Part shown: positions 37,791-48,825 of the stretch, in pieces
How positions within the stretch are numbered: position 1 is the first letter of the stretch
How the letters are laid out: each line of letters starts with the position of its first letter
Source: Brienomyrus brachyistius
Taxonomy: Eukaryota; Chordata; Actinopteri; Osteoglossiformes; Mormyridae
DNA length: 64,000 bases
Assembly: GCF_023856365.1 (NCBI RefSeq)
Contig: NC_064535.1
Span: forward strand, 10,808,363-10,872,362
Reading direction: 5' to 3'
Notes under the pieces: model-generated
The model's database searches: none
Seen by the model: the letters and a program-made list of their open reading frames with translations, nothing else
What the model was told of the DNA's origin: nothing
Program-made: the position numbers and the translations under genes

Positions 37791-39639
37791 TGTAGTTCTT
37801 GTTAAATCTTTGTTAGGCGCTTAGGGGCAACTATAATGAGAACGGTGCTATATAAAAATAAATTAACCAAATATATTGCCATGAGTCAATACAATCACAG
37901 AAATATATTTTTTCTCCCCAAAACTAGCTAATTTTAGCCATTGGTGTTGGTTTTATTTAATTGAGTGTTCTATCCATACATCGGCCAAAGGACACCCAAT
38001 TTAATAATGTGCAGTGTCAAGTCATTTAATAAAATGGGGCATGCCTAAAAAAAAGAAAAACAGGTTTAACTTAATTTGTATTAATTCAGTTTCCACAATT
38101 TTTTCAGAGAATCATTATTTAGAAAAAAAAATCTGTTTTGCACATGTCATGGTGGGTCCTGAGAGTGCTCAAATGAAACACACATTTATCAACTTTTATA
38201 GCCATGGTTTAAAACAGAGTACACCATCCATCCATCCATCCATCCATCCATCCACACTGCTAGGTTTTCTGCCCATTGGTCCCTGAGGTCCTTGGACACC
38301 AGCCTACTGGAAGCAAGTATCCAATGGGACTGGTGATTGGATAGATGGGTAAATAAAATATAGAATATAAGTGAATGATACTTAATATTTAATTGCTGAG
38401 TAGTCAATACAGTACATATCTAACTTAAAAAAAATCATTTTACACAGAAATCCAACATATTTGATGCAAAATGACAACTGCGAATATACTTTTTGGAGCT
38501 TGGATACAATTCGCTCCTTTTATTCAGTTTTCAGCAGTTCTGTAAAACAGTAACTCCTATTTCTTCTTAGATCGTTTTGTTCAATCAGTCTCACAGCACA
38601 TCTTTCCCATTTTAGATGTGTTTTCGCAGCATTCAAGCTGAGCGTTAATACTCCCACAGTGTTTTTGCCACTCAGTGAATGTAACCAGAGTATATCCCGG
38701 GTACTGTGATGTCACATGCATACCCCATTGACTACTCAGTCTGAGCAGGAAGGTCCACAAAGCAAAGTTGTTTGACAGCTTAGCCCTCAAGAAAAAGTAA
38801 AAGCAATACATAAAAGGCAAAAGAGCAAAAGTAATATTGAAAGTGTTTATTTTCTTATTCTTTTATTTTTATTTGTATTTATTTTATTTTCTTATTCAAC
38901 ATTTACTTTCTTATTCTTTTACAGATTTATTCTTTTTCATGGCACTCTTGTGAATCCATAGAAAATACCACAGTGAAAAGAAAATAAGCTACCTACACAC
39001 TCCAAAAAATTACATGACATGATTAAATTCTCCCGCAATAAATTTCCCCGAGAGCCGCACGATACATTTCACCGACTGGCTACCGGACTGCTACGGATAA
39101 AATTTGCTGAATGGGGTGGCTAGAGACCAAAAATCAAACTTTATTTCAGAATATTCAGGAAGTCATCTTTCACCACACAGTTTTAGGATTACGTACCTGT
39201 ACAGTGATCCTGGGAAGCGTGCACAAAGATCCACGGAATATATCTCGATGGCAGATGGCTACGCACACGAGATGGAGGCTGCAGGCTCCATTGTTGCATT
39301 TGGCTGGTCCAGTTTTGCTGCCCACTGTTGTTGCAGTTACAGTTCATGGGTGATTTTGAATCTGATCAAGGGGACATATTTAGTGGTAGACTTTCATCCA
39401 TATAATATTTTTGTGAAGTGGTAACATGATACATCAAACATAGTAAATAATAAAAAATAGAGTGATCTGGATCAGCCTCTAAACACTGACTCAATAGAGA
39501 AATTTTCTTGTGACATTTTCTGCTTGTTATCCAACTATATGTGATGGGCCTGCGCTAAATTCTGGTTTTCCTTTTTTGTGGTTGCATGTGTGATAATTGC
39601 AAAATATGTAATAAATAAATAAACAAAATGTCACAAAGT
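37791..39639. other. Non-coding spacer with (CATC)n and T-rich tract
   Basis: A (CATC)n run lies at about 38225-38252, followed by a segment with a CCCATTGG...CCAATGGG inverted pair. A T-rich quasi-repeat of 'tttattttcttattc' lies at 38846-38937. 39,104-39,424 has two overlapping open frames with no family resemblance. No gene accepted. Confidence 0.4.
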
Positions 39640-39735
39640 TACATATGGAGTGGTCAAATAACAAAAAATATTAAACTTTCTGGAATGGTCAACTCAAAGC
39701 CCCAACCTCAGTTTGATTGAAAACACATGAGTGAT
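39640..39735 (+). pseudogene. Possible Tc1/mariner transposase fragment
   Basis: The frame at 39679-39729 reads Phe-Trp-Asn-Gly-Gln-Leu-Lys-Ala-Pro followed by a stop. This resembles the stretch of Tc1-type transposases around Trp-Pro-x-Gln-Ser-Pro-Asp-Leu-Asn-Pro-Ile-Glu, which holds part of the catalytic triad. Only this short segment is recognisable and it contains a stop, so it would be long dead. A chance match is possible. Confidence 0.3.
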
Positions 39736-40311
39736 GAGTAATTTGAAAAGAACTTCACCAATGTGTTTTTTTCCTGAAATTTGACTAAGCTGGGACAGTT
39801 ACATAATGAGCAATGGGCAAATACAAGCTGGAGAGCATGGGGCTGCCAGTATTAGGCATTTATGCTATGGCCTGCAGGTCATCAACAACTCCAATGGACA
39901 GAGGTGTCAGATTACAATTCCTGATGTTACACCAACTGATGAGCTGAATAACTGTTATGCAAGGCTTGACACTCAAAATAAGAAACAGGCACACAAAATT
40001 TCCAGTGAACCAGTGAACCAAGGGAATTTGTGCTCCAACTGTCTGAACAGGACTTTCAGAATGATAGAGAGACTAAGGCCTCAGTCCATCTTCACCTATG
40101 ACAGTGTGGGCAAATTCAAAAGCAGCAACATCATCAAGTTGCTGATGATGATACAATTAATAGTTGCCTGATCAATAATGATGAATTTACATACAGATGC
40201 AAGGTGGGGTAGATAATCTCACTCTGAGCTTCATTTTAACAGAGCAGGAGTCACATTCTCATCACCATTGAGGGGTGTCTGTTGGATACTGTAAGCAGTC
40301 TTACATTTTAT

Positions 40312-40450
40312 ATATTCAATGACATACATTTTTCGAGAAAGCAAACTCAGTCAATCCCTAGAGAGATTGGGGGTAAAGGGCCTTGCTTTAGGGCCCAGTG
40401 GTGAATCCTTTCTGACCCTGGGATTTGACCTTCCATTCTCAGGTACAGCA
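40312..40450. mobile_element. SINE-like repeat inserted into the LINE
   Basis: 'Attgggggtaaagggccttg', 'cagtggtgaatcctttctg' and 'accctgggatttgacc' match a common fish SINE/L2 segment. It interrupts the LINE frame between DTVSS and the next fragment. AGCAGTCTTA on the left and AGCATCTTA on the right look like an imperfect target duplication. Confidence 0.55.
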
Positions 40451-40605
40451 TCTTAAGGTTCCTTGACCTTCAGATCACTAAAAGGATGAGCTGGACAGAA
40501 AACACCGTATCAGTTCTCACAAAAGATGATCAACATCTTCACTTTGTGAGAGGAAGGTCACACTTACCATATTGTAGCACAATACTGCTGAAAATGCCTT
40601 CATCG

Positions 40606-41532
40606 ATGGAATGGTATGGTATGGTATGGTATGGAATGGTATGGTATGGAATGGTATGGTATGGTATGGAATGGTATGGTATGATATGGTATGGAATGGT
40701 ATGGTATGGAATGGTATGGCATGGTGTGGTATGGTGTGGCATGGTATGGAATGGTATGGTATGGTATGGTATGGTATGGTATGGAATGGTATGGTATGGT
40801 ATGGAATGGTATGGTATGGAATGATATGGAATGGTATGGTATGGAATGGAATGGTATGGAATGGTATGGCATGGTATGGTATGGAATGGTATGGAATGGA
40901 ATGGTATGGTATGGTATGGAATGGTATGATATGATATGATATGATATGATATGATATGATATGATATGATATGATATGATATGGTATGGAATGGTATGGT
41001 ATGGTATGGCATGGTATGGTATGGAATGGTATGGAATGGAATGGTATGGTATGGTATGGTATGGAATGGTATGATATGATATGATATGGTATGGAATGGT
41101 ATGGTATGGAATGGAATGGTATGGTATGGTATGGTATGGTATGGAATGGAATGGTATGGTATGGTATGGTATGGAATGGTATGATATGGAATGGAATGGT
41201 ATGGTATGGTATGGTATGGTATGGAATGGAATGGTATGGTATGGTATGGTATGGAATGGTATGATATGATATGATATGATATGGTATGGAATGGTATGGT
41301 ATGGAATGGAATGGTATGGTATGGAATGGTATGGTATGGTATGGTATGGTATGGTATGGTATGGAATGGTATGATATGATATGGTATGGTATGGAATGGT
41401 ATGGTATGGTATGGAATGGAATGGTATGGTATGGAATGGAATGGTATGGAATGGAATGGTATGGTATGGTATGGTATGGTATGGTATGGTATGGAATGGT
41501 ATGGTATGGTATGGTATGGAATGGTATGGAAT
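40606..41532. repeat. 927-bp pentanucleotide (ATGGT/ATGGA/ATGAT)n array
   Basis: An almost perfect five-base periodicity over 927 bases. The unit varies between ATGGT (commonest), ATGGA, ATGAT and occasional ATGGC or GTGGT. ATGAT units form blocks (notably about 40925-40982), and mixed blocks recur near 41067-41090 and 41262-41282, which points to higher-order duplication. Because five is coprime with three, every frame on a strand reads the same 5-residue cycle. This explains the long open frames, including 342 codons of His-Thr/Ser-Ile-Pro-Tyr on minus. The unit resembles the GGAAT unit of human satellites II/III, probably by chance. Confidence 0.95.
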
Positions 41533-41900
41533 AGTAGAACCTCAACTTAAGACCGGAAGGTCATGCAAAGGGTTGTGAGGCTGGCCTAGAAAATCATAAC
41601 CATCAAACTGTCATTCATGCTGCAGCATCAAAGCACACATTAAAATACCTAAAACTCCCTGGCTGCAAGTTGTTCTCACCTCTACATTTACTTTATCTAG
41701 AGTCTGGTAGGTGTAGTATCAGAACACTTTAAGAATAGTTTCTTCCCCCAAGCTGTCCTTATCATCAAGAGTGAAATCTGGGCTCCAACCCCATTACTTG
41801 CATGTGCACTATAAGTGAATTATAATGTCAATGCATTACTTGTCCTGTCTGCAGTGTGTTATACCTATTGTGTATGTTTCTGTAGCCCGTGGGATCGGTT

Positions 41901-43013
41901 CTACACCATGTCTTTAGGATAGGAATGATAGGAAATCAGACACAATTTTAGACAGTGTGAAGCCCGAGGAAGTTCATTCTCACTGCAACATGCTAGGCTA
42001 ACCATTTTCGGTTTCGAGAATGCGTCAGGCTGTCTGTACTGCTGACCACTTTTCTTCAGGTTTTTGCATCCTTATAGTGTATGTTTTCATATTTAATGAA
42101 AGGTACACATGTTTATAATTCTTTCTTTTACGTATGTTTGTAAGGCTCCTCAAATATTTTGCTACTAATGTATGTTTAAAGGTAGCCAATAAACTTGGTT
42201 TCTTCTTTTAGCCATATTGTGGTGCCTTTGGAGAATGGCTGGGTAGCTATCATTCATTTAGTATTTTCAATTTAAAAATGTCTATATATTAATGTTTGTC
42301 GTGACACACTTCGGCCAGAACTGCTCCACTTTTCGTAGATTTGTATTTAGTCTGAGGGAGTGCTTTTAAAAGTTTTTGTTTACTTTTAAAATTTAGTTTA
42401 TGTGCGATTCACTAGTTTATAGTGTCTCTGTGTGCTTTTGTGACTTAATTGTGCTGGTTTTTAAGACTGCTGTTTGAAAACTTTGGGGTACATCACCTTT
42501 TCTGGTATTTTATCTTCTTTAGGGGTGAAAGTATGCTTCGGCCAGCATATATTCTAATACACAGTAGCATTGTGTCCTATGAAGTTTAGTATTAACTGAG
42601 TCGTAGATGAATCATAACCTTACCTTGGGCATATTTGCAGCTCTCCCCTCAGCTCTAGGTATGAACCAGAGGCTGAAGTAGCTGTAGTAGTTTTCCTGAT
42701 TTATATTTAGACTGATAAATATGCCCACATTTTGGTGGGGTTTACTGGGGGGTAGCTATTTAATGTAATTCAAGAAAAAAAAGTGTATCTGCCAGAGATA
42801 TGTACTTAGAATATAGCTATAGTGTAATTTTTAAACTTCATAAAATGTCTTTCACTATGAAATTGTAGGTTACGACATGTTTGAGAGTTGGAAGAAAATA
42901 TTTTTAGATTAGCATATTTTTCAAGGGTATGCTGTCCATCTATATACATGGAATACATAATATATACATGATATACTATATACATAATATGCTGCAGTTT
43001 GCTTGTTGTTCAG
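41901..43013. other. Non-coding spacer
   Basis: No recognised repeat or gene. Composition is slightly less AT-rich than average. TATA/ATATAC-rich DNA lies at 42940-42990. Confidence 0.4.
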
Positions 43014-43125
43014 AGAGATAGCTGTGGCAGAAACTGTTCGAATTTTAGTTGATTCTGGTCTTGATGGACCATTAGCACCTTCCAGAAGTAAGTCTTACGA
43101 AGAAGGAATGTACTGTGTGCAAAAG
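43014..43125 (+). other. Possible orphan coding exon
   Basis: A 112-base stretch bounded by a 3'-splice-like 'tgcttgttgttcag' ending at 43013 and a 5'-splice-like AAG|GTTAG at 43125/43126. It is open throughout, reading 37 complete codons of mixed composition, including AVAETVRILVDSGLDG. Codon and residue use look more protein-like than neighbouring frames. I do not recognise the protein. It may be a genuine exon, a fragment of a transposon ORF (the LVDSG string recalls retroviral-type protease motifs, but the flanking residues do not fit), or chance. Confidence 0.25.
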
Positions 43126-44599
43126 GTTAGCAAATATATTTTTACTCTGGAGCTGCATATATTCTTAATGGGGGATACAGTATCTCCTTTATCTTTTTAA
43201 TTTATTTTAAGACAGCCTGAGCATTTGCCTGACACTCTGCGGTTTGTGCAGAGCATGTAAGTAATGGGGGAAGAAAATCTAGTTGGTCTTGATTTCAAGT
43301 AGCAGGTCATAAAAAAGACTTAAGTACAGGCATTTATGTGCAGCATTTCGAGTTTTGCAACTACTGCGAAAAAGTAATGTGTAACACTATACTATGATGT
43401 CTCTTGATTTCACGGCTGCCCTTCAAAATGGTGAGTACTGTAGCATGTATTGCCTGTGTAACAACTTTAGATTCCATTGTTATATTACGTTGAAATAACA
43501 TCAGTGTAGTTTGATGGATGGAAAGTTCGCAGCAGCACCCTTCCAGCTAAAGTTTCGTGCATTGAGTATAAAGCTTTATATGTGCAGGGTTACTTGACAT
43601 GTGCTGGGGGGGGCTTGTATATCCTGGCAGATTCCGGAGGCACAGCATTCCATGGGGGGGGGGGGGGGGGGGGATTTTTAGTAATGCCCCTGCACGTGTA
43701 TCTGCTTTAATCATATGTACTACTATATAATAGTATATAATATAGTATATTATATAGTATTTAACTATACAGACATGTGATCATACTCAGGAGTCATAGA
43801 TGAGATTTAGCTATATAGTATATTATTATATTTTGATGTTTTTATTTGTTTGCAAACAAATCCTGTTTTCCCTGCTGTACCGAAATTGCACTGAACCGTG
43901 AACCCAAAATGGAGGTTTGTACCTAACTGTGAATTTCATGTACCATCCATCCTTAATATGCATATATAACATGGAAAACTTGGAGAATATATATCTGAAC
44001 AGTTGAAGTGATTGCATAATTGTATCTAAATCCTCATGGAATGCGCACAGTTTAGAGAAGTTTGTTAAGTGTGGTTTGGTGTAACAACTGATGGTGTTAT
44101 ATATTCATCATAGAAGATAAGGCATATTCTAAATATTGACAGAACCAAAATACATGAGCCCAAATTGCAAATTTAAAAAGTGAAAGGCTCAATGTAGCCT
44201 CACATTTCCAAGGCTGTGAGCTTGATATCCACTCATAGCTCTTAGTCTAGCATTTGCATGTCCTCCCTGCATTCACAAGGGTTACCTGCTGTAGTCCAGA
44301 TAAACTTGTGGTTAGAGGAGCTGATGTCTCTTGATTTTGGGTGAGCCTGTACCCAAAGATGGAACTGACATCAAAGCAGCACAACGCATCAGATATTCTT
44401 TGAAAGACAAATGAGATATTCTTTGAAGGATAGGTGCAACAGAAGCATAATTACAGTCACGTTAACTTCACATGAGTCTGATAAAATTTCAAGGTTTTTT
44501 TTTTTTAACTTAAAAATATTTTTTAGCCATTCTGGATATCTTGCAGGTTCCCAAATAATAGTTGAGTTATATTGTTTGAGAAATATGTATGAAAATATG
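43126..44599. other. Non-coding spacer with poly-G run
   Basis: A run of 20 G at 43654-43673, a shorter G run near 43605, and TATA-rich DNA at 43720-43760. No gene seen. Confidence 0.45.
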
Positions 44600-45290
44600 T
44601 GAATGAAAATCATGATTCCACTGTTTTCACAAGCAGCATAACACAAGACAGATTCACTGCCACCACAACAGCTAAGACAATATGCCATACAACACCTTCG
44701 CCTGCTAAACCTGACCCACCACCTCCCAGCTACACACAATGTAATACTGTTCCATCCACGACCACCAAGGTGCATACCACACACCAGCACCAGATCATTC
44801 TCAATGAGTTGGAGAAGAAGCTGCAACACTTTAGGGACTTGACTGGCACTCAGTCTGGCATGCGTGTCACGGACCTCCTCGGGGATTCCCCTTTTATGTC
44901 ACTATGTCCACGGCAACCACTCCCCAAAAGGGATCCCCACTGACGGATCCTGCTCATTCAGGGAGACTCTGCACAGCCCACACCCCAGGATCCTCAGGTT
45001 CTCTTTTTCTGAGAGTTCCAGTGTTTGTTCCCTGTGTACACTTCCGAGATTTTTTCCTGGTTTTGATTGTTGCTTCTGTTCCTTGACTCTGAATTTGCCT
45101 TGTTCCTTGTATCGCTTGTTTGCTAATCACCTGACCTTTGCCTGTTTTCTCTGAATCTAATTTGGACATTGTTTCACCTGTTCTGGTTTTGATCTGGACT
45201 GTCCGACTATGATTATTGCCTGCTACAATTAACCTCTGCTCCCTGGATTTGATCCACATTTCTGTTCTCTTTTCACATACTGTCACAATG
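44600..45290 (+). mobile_element. Probable 5' part of a Ty3/gypsy-type element (LTR/leader region)
   Basis: Non-coding, pyrimidine-rich DNA with recurrent 'cctgttttctctg', 'tttgcctgttt' and 'ttgatctggactgtcc' style segments. These are reminiscent of the LTR or leader of fish gypsy elements, directly upstream of recognisable gag. I could not find a matching second LTR downstream of 47200, so the LTR boundaries are unknown. A plus-strand frame at 44599-44943 is Thr/Pro-rich and not assigned. Confidence 0.35.
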
Positions 45291-46305
45291 CCTTATAATG
45301 TTGGTGAGCCAACACCACTCCCATCACTACATTGTCACCATCACACACAGCTCCAGAGAGGATGGTTTCCTCTCTTATCTCCAGCACAGGGAGCGTAAGG
45401 TAAATGGGGGGCAATTTGGGGAAAACAACTCCAGCATCATATACAGTAGTATCTGTAAATACATTTACGAGGGAATCAGGGAGGGTTTCACAGAGACACA
45501 AGTGGTCCGAGGTGTACTGAAAATAGTAAATCCAGGTATTTTTCAGGACATTTTCATAAATCAGCCTGAAATCACCATGAGTCAGGTCCCATCTCAATGA
45601 GAAGGCCAGCACAGACATATTCCAAGAACTAATGTGTGCAAAGTAAAATGACCAAGAACCCCCTCAGCAGTTTCTGTACAGCATGATTGGACTCCAACAG
45701 AAAATCCTCTTTCAGTTGAAGCAAGAAAGCATGGACATTCCCTATGACCCCATAACCATTCATGAGGTTTTTCTCCACACCATTTATGAGGGCCTAGGCC
45801 TAAAGCACAGAGATATTAGACAGCGGCTGTGGCCATTCCTTTCAACTGGCCAAGTCACGCTATGAAAAGAATCAGTGGAAGAACACCTTCGTATACAAGC
45901 TCATTGCCAAAAGACAAGACTTGCACAGAGTGCACAGGTAGATCAAGGAGACTGGACTAACAAGAAAAGGGATAATGAGACTGTACAAAAGCTTACTGAA
46001 CATGTAGACACTCTAACCAACAAGTTTGGAGCTGTAATGGACCACAGACAGCAGTCATGCAAGTGACCCCCTCAATGATTGTAGCTACCCAAATATATGG
46101 CCCTTCTCAAATACACCCTGACTCTCAGACACTCTCCAGCAAAACACCTTTGAAGTCACCCTCCCATAGCCAGCCATCTCCTACAAGGAATGGTAAAATA
46201 TGCAGCTGGGCTAATTGCATCCAACAAGGCTTAGACAACTGTGAACACTGCATTGTGTGTGGGGACCCAGAGCAGAGGAAGAGACAAACACACCGAGCCA
46301 GTATG
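45291..46305 (+). pseudogene. Ty3/gypsy-type gag remnant
   Basis: The region 45469-45900 reads, across two frames, as the capsid-like part of a fish gypsy gag: IREGFTETQVVRGVLKIVNPG-like start, then FQELM, EPPQQFLYSMIGLQQKILFQ, and FLHTIYEGLGLKHRDIRQRL. These correspond to helices of the retrotransposon capsid domain. Near the end a cysteine cluster at 46201-46260 (C-x4-C-x7-C-x2-C-x2-C, including NCEHCIVCGD) replaces a zinc-knuckle-like region. At least one frameshift (about 45590) and in-frame stops (for example near 45641 and 45863) make it non-functional. In a living element gag would form the particle that packages the element's RNA. Confidence 0.65.
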
Positions 46306-47180
46306 TAGAAAAATGGAAAGAGAACATGATTGAGGCATACAGTACAGGATAACTGGCACCAACAGCCAGTGCTCAAGTGCAAATGTAAACAGTATTAAAA
46401 CAAAGGTGTGATCCTTCAACCTGGGGACAGGGTCCTTCTCCACAACCTTGCTGAAAGAGGAGGTCCCTGCAAACTAAAATTGGGAAAAGACAGTATATAT
46501 TGTTAAAGAGCAGTCTGGTGATAGCACAGTCTACCCTGAGACTGGAGGTTGTCCCATCCGCGCTCTACACCAAAGCTTGTTGAAGAAAACAACTTCGTAA
46601 CAACGTGTAGAGCCACCGACCATGACAACACCTGCTAAACCGCAAAAGAGAAATGCAAAGTCCACAACACCAGAAATGCTGAACAGACACAAAATGACAC
46701 AAAAGAAGATGAAGCCTGCTTCATGAAGATGAAGAAGATTCATTACTGAATGTGGGTGCTAAGGGAAGAGCCTAGAGTTGAGCTTTCATACCTCACCAAA
46801 GCGCTTCCAATGAGCAACAGATCAACCATGAACCACGATTGGAGCTCACCATGTAGAGTCTGATTATGACAGATCTGATCCTAACAGACGAAATGTAGTT
46901 GAGGAGGCACCAGAAGGAAAAAACGAGACTGTGCCATCAGTGGAAGAATTCCAGCCTCGTAAGGAACAGTTGCTGCCCCAGGCTAATGTGGAAGAACCTC
47001 AGTCTGATACTCATCCTATTCTGTGGTGGTCTACCAAAGAAAGACAACCTGGCCAGATGTTGACGTATGCCCCTCTTGATTACCAATATCCTCAGCCATC
47101 CTTTTATTCACCCCAGCTGGCACATATCATTCCTTTCACATACCTACCAGCCCCAAACCCCATGCATTGCTACTGAAAAG
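46306..47180 (+). pseudogene. Ty3/gypsy-type integrase C-terminal remnant
   Basis: The frame after 46311 reads WKENMIEAY (46314-46340), then [20 protein letters not shown] (46414-46473), then after a frameshift [18 protein letters not shown] and RALHQSLL (to about 46576). This is the SH3-like and tail region of gypsy integrases. Further on, 47001-47110 carries STKERQPGQMLTYAPL, the usual Arg/Pro-rich end of fish gypsy pol. Protease, reverse transcriptase, RNase H and the integrase core are missing. The gag end and this tail meet near 46305-46312, so about 3 kb has been lost. Confidence 0.65.
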
Positions 47181-48729
47181 CTCATAGATAGGCAAGAAGT
47201 CCGGTACACATACAGCATAACATTTAAGACTTCAGTATCTCAAGGTTATATGTTTGAAATGCGTTAATAATTACATCTGTGATGTTAAGCGTTACAACAA
47301 TAATTTGAATAAGTCTCGGGAGCCATTTTGTTGTTCGGGAGTGTGGGGCTCACCTAAAACAGGTGACCTGTCAGTCTTCATTTTAATTTCATTTGCCGAA
47401 TTTACTCGCCTTTTGAGATGAATGGCAGTAAATAATCCTAATAATTCAGGTAAACATTAATTATGGGTAAAGTGGGCTGTAAAAACAGAGCAGCACCCAA
47501 TAAGAACTGGACCAGTGGCGCCAAGGTTGGCTTAGGGGAGGGACTTCCGCTCACCTCCCAGATGCAATCTGGATGGACTGAAAACTCATTTTTTTCAGAT
47601 CTTTCCTATCTTTTACGGGATTTCATTATTATTGCAGTACCATTCCTGGGACCTGAAAGAATGTGGTTTGGAAAATGTAAAAAATGCTGAAGGACAGGTA
47701 GCCTATATATATATATACAGATGTTCCTCCACTTACGAACATTCAGCTTACGAACTTTCAAACATACGAATGAAGAGGGCTATAAGTCCAAATTGTATTC
47801 ATTTCGCTCCCATTTCTGTCGCTTCCCAATGCTCAGTTCCTTAAAAGCCCCTTTATTTTTCTAGTGTGATCTGTTATGTTGATCATTTCCATTGCCTGAC
47901 CACTGTTACTGCAAAGAAAAACTCCCACCCCCTCATCCCCATCACCACTCAGTATGTTGATCCTTTCACTTCCCAGTTCCCATGGTTTGTTGATCTGGGG
48001 TGAGTTTCTGGAAGCTCAAAGCTACATCGTTCTATCTTTTAACACAGAATGTATGAATGATGTAGCGTTAAGAAGGTTTGGGGAAACTCACCGCTGCTCC
48101 CTATTGCAACAAAATCATTTTCCATTCCAGAAGTGAGTGGGCATTCTTCAAGGAAGCAAATTATTCTCCAGAAATATCATCCTTATTATTATGGAAAACA
48201 GCTAAAGTAGTAGGAAGTAGAAAAATGACTTTGTATTCATCACAGTGGAAACAAGAGGCGTTTATAACACAATATTAATCCATGCATTTACTTTATTTTT
48301 TAGAGAAAACTCCTAGAACATTTTAAAGCAATGGATTTTTTTTCTCTCAAAATTTGAAAAATACAGTATTATTGTAAGAGGAGCATTTAGGGTGTACCCT
48401 ACTTTATAGGATGGGAACCTGTCTTATCACAGTTTTATTTGCATGAGTGGTTCTGCTAAAATGACTGACTGACCAGCTGTAATACAAGATAGACTAGCTG
48501 TAATACAAGAGAAGGTCACTAGTTCACCAAAACATCAGATCCTGCACAATTAAAGTCCTACCAAAGCATTATTGACACATGGAATTACAGCTTGGGTGAA
48601 TACATGATAGCTATTTGGTACATTTCTAACTCCCATACAGTATAAGGAAGTTATGACAAGGTAGGACAAAGAGCTTTACTATTCATTCTGTAAGTGGTTT
48701 TCCAGGGTCAGTGCATACCTAAGCCTCAC
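47181..48729. other. Non-coding spacer, possible further repeat
   Basis: 47,719-47,800 contains a repeated 'cttacgaac' (47738 and 47751) that looks like part of an interspersed repeat I cannot name. A short (TA)n lies at 47705-47717. No gene seen. Confidence 0.35.
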
Positions 48730-48825
48730 ATGAGCACAAACAAGCAAAGCATGAATCCCATAACACTAGGGGTGTGAGATCAGGGTTCTACTGACTTAGC
48801 CATCATGTTACCCATTGCCAGTATG
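48730..48825 (-). mobile_element. Decayed L2-type 3' end fragment
   Basis: 'Gaatcccataacactagggg', 'tgtgagatcagggttctac' and 'gccatcatgttaccc' resemble the 5'-most portion of the L2-type 3' region in reverse orientation. It is strongly diverged. Confidence 0.4.

Larger units (their letters stand above)
39800..41900 (+). pseudogene. Decayed L2/CR1-like LINE ORF2 with internal array
   Basis: Fragments of one LINE ORF2 appear in the correct order on the plus strand. They are: a GLQVI segment (39869-39883) and DELNN segment (39938-39952) from the region before the RT; FTYDSVGKF (about 40091-40117); the palm motif A-D-D-D-T (after a frameshift at about 40139) with LINNDE and TYR; TIEGC and DTVSS (40265-40308); then, after an inserted repeat, LQITK and MSWTENT (about 40468-40503). 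After a pentanucleotide array come DRK, QRVVRLA (41551-41586) and NSFFPQA (41734-41754). Most of the fingers and palm are deleted, and stops and frameshifts are frequent. It is non-functional. The assignment to L2/CR1 rests on the ADD box and C-terminal motifs; a related clade is possible. Confidence 0.75.

Noticed and set aside
40517..41545. 342-codon minus-strand frame rich in His-Thr-Ile-Pro-Tyr
   Set aside because: It is only the pentanucleotide array read in triplets. The same cycle appears in every frame, and the flanking residues belong to no gene.
43041..43062. Leu-Val-Asp-Ser-Gly string as a retroviral-type protease active site
   Set aside because: The residues after it (Leu-Asp-Gly-Pro) do not follow the usual Ala/Thr-Gly/Asp-x pattern, and no neighbouring gag or pol motifs are present.
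47719..47800. Repeated 'cttacgaac' motif as a possible transposon end
   Set aside because: Looks like part of an interspersed repeat, but I found no inverted partner or target duplication and cannot name a family.
47181..48200. Search for the 3' LTR matching 44600-45290
   Set aside because: No convincing direct repeat was found by eye; an alignment would be needed, so no LTR pair is claimed.
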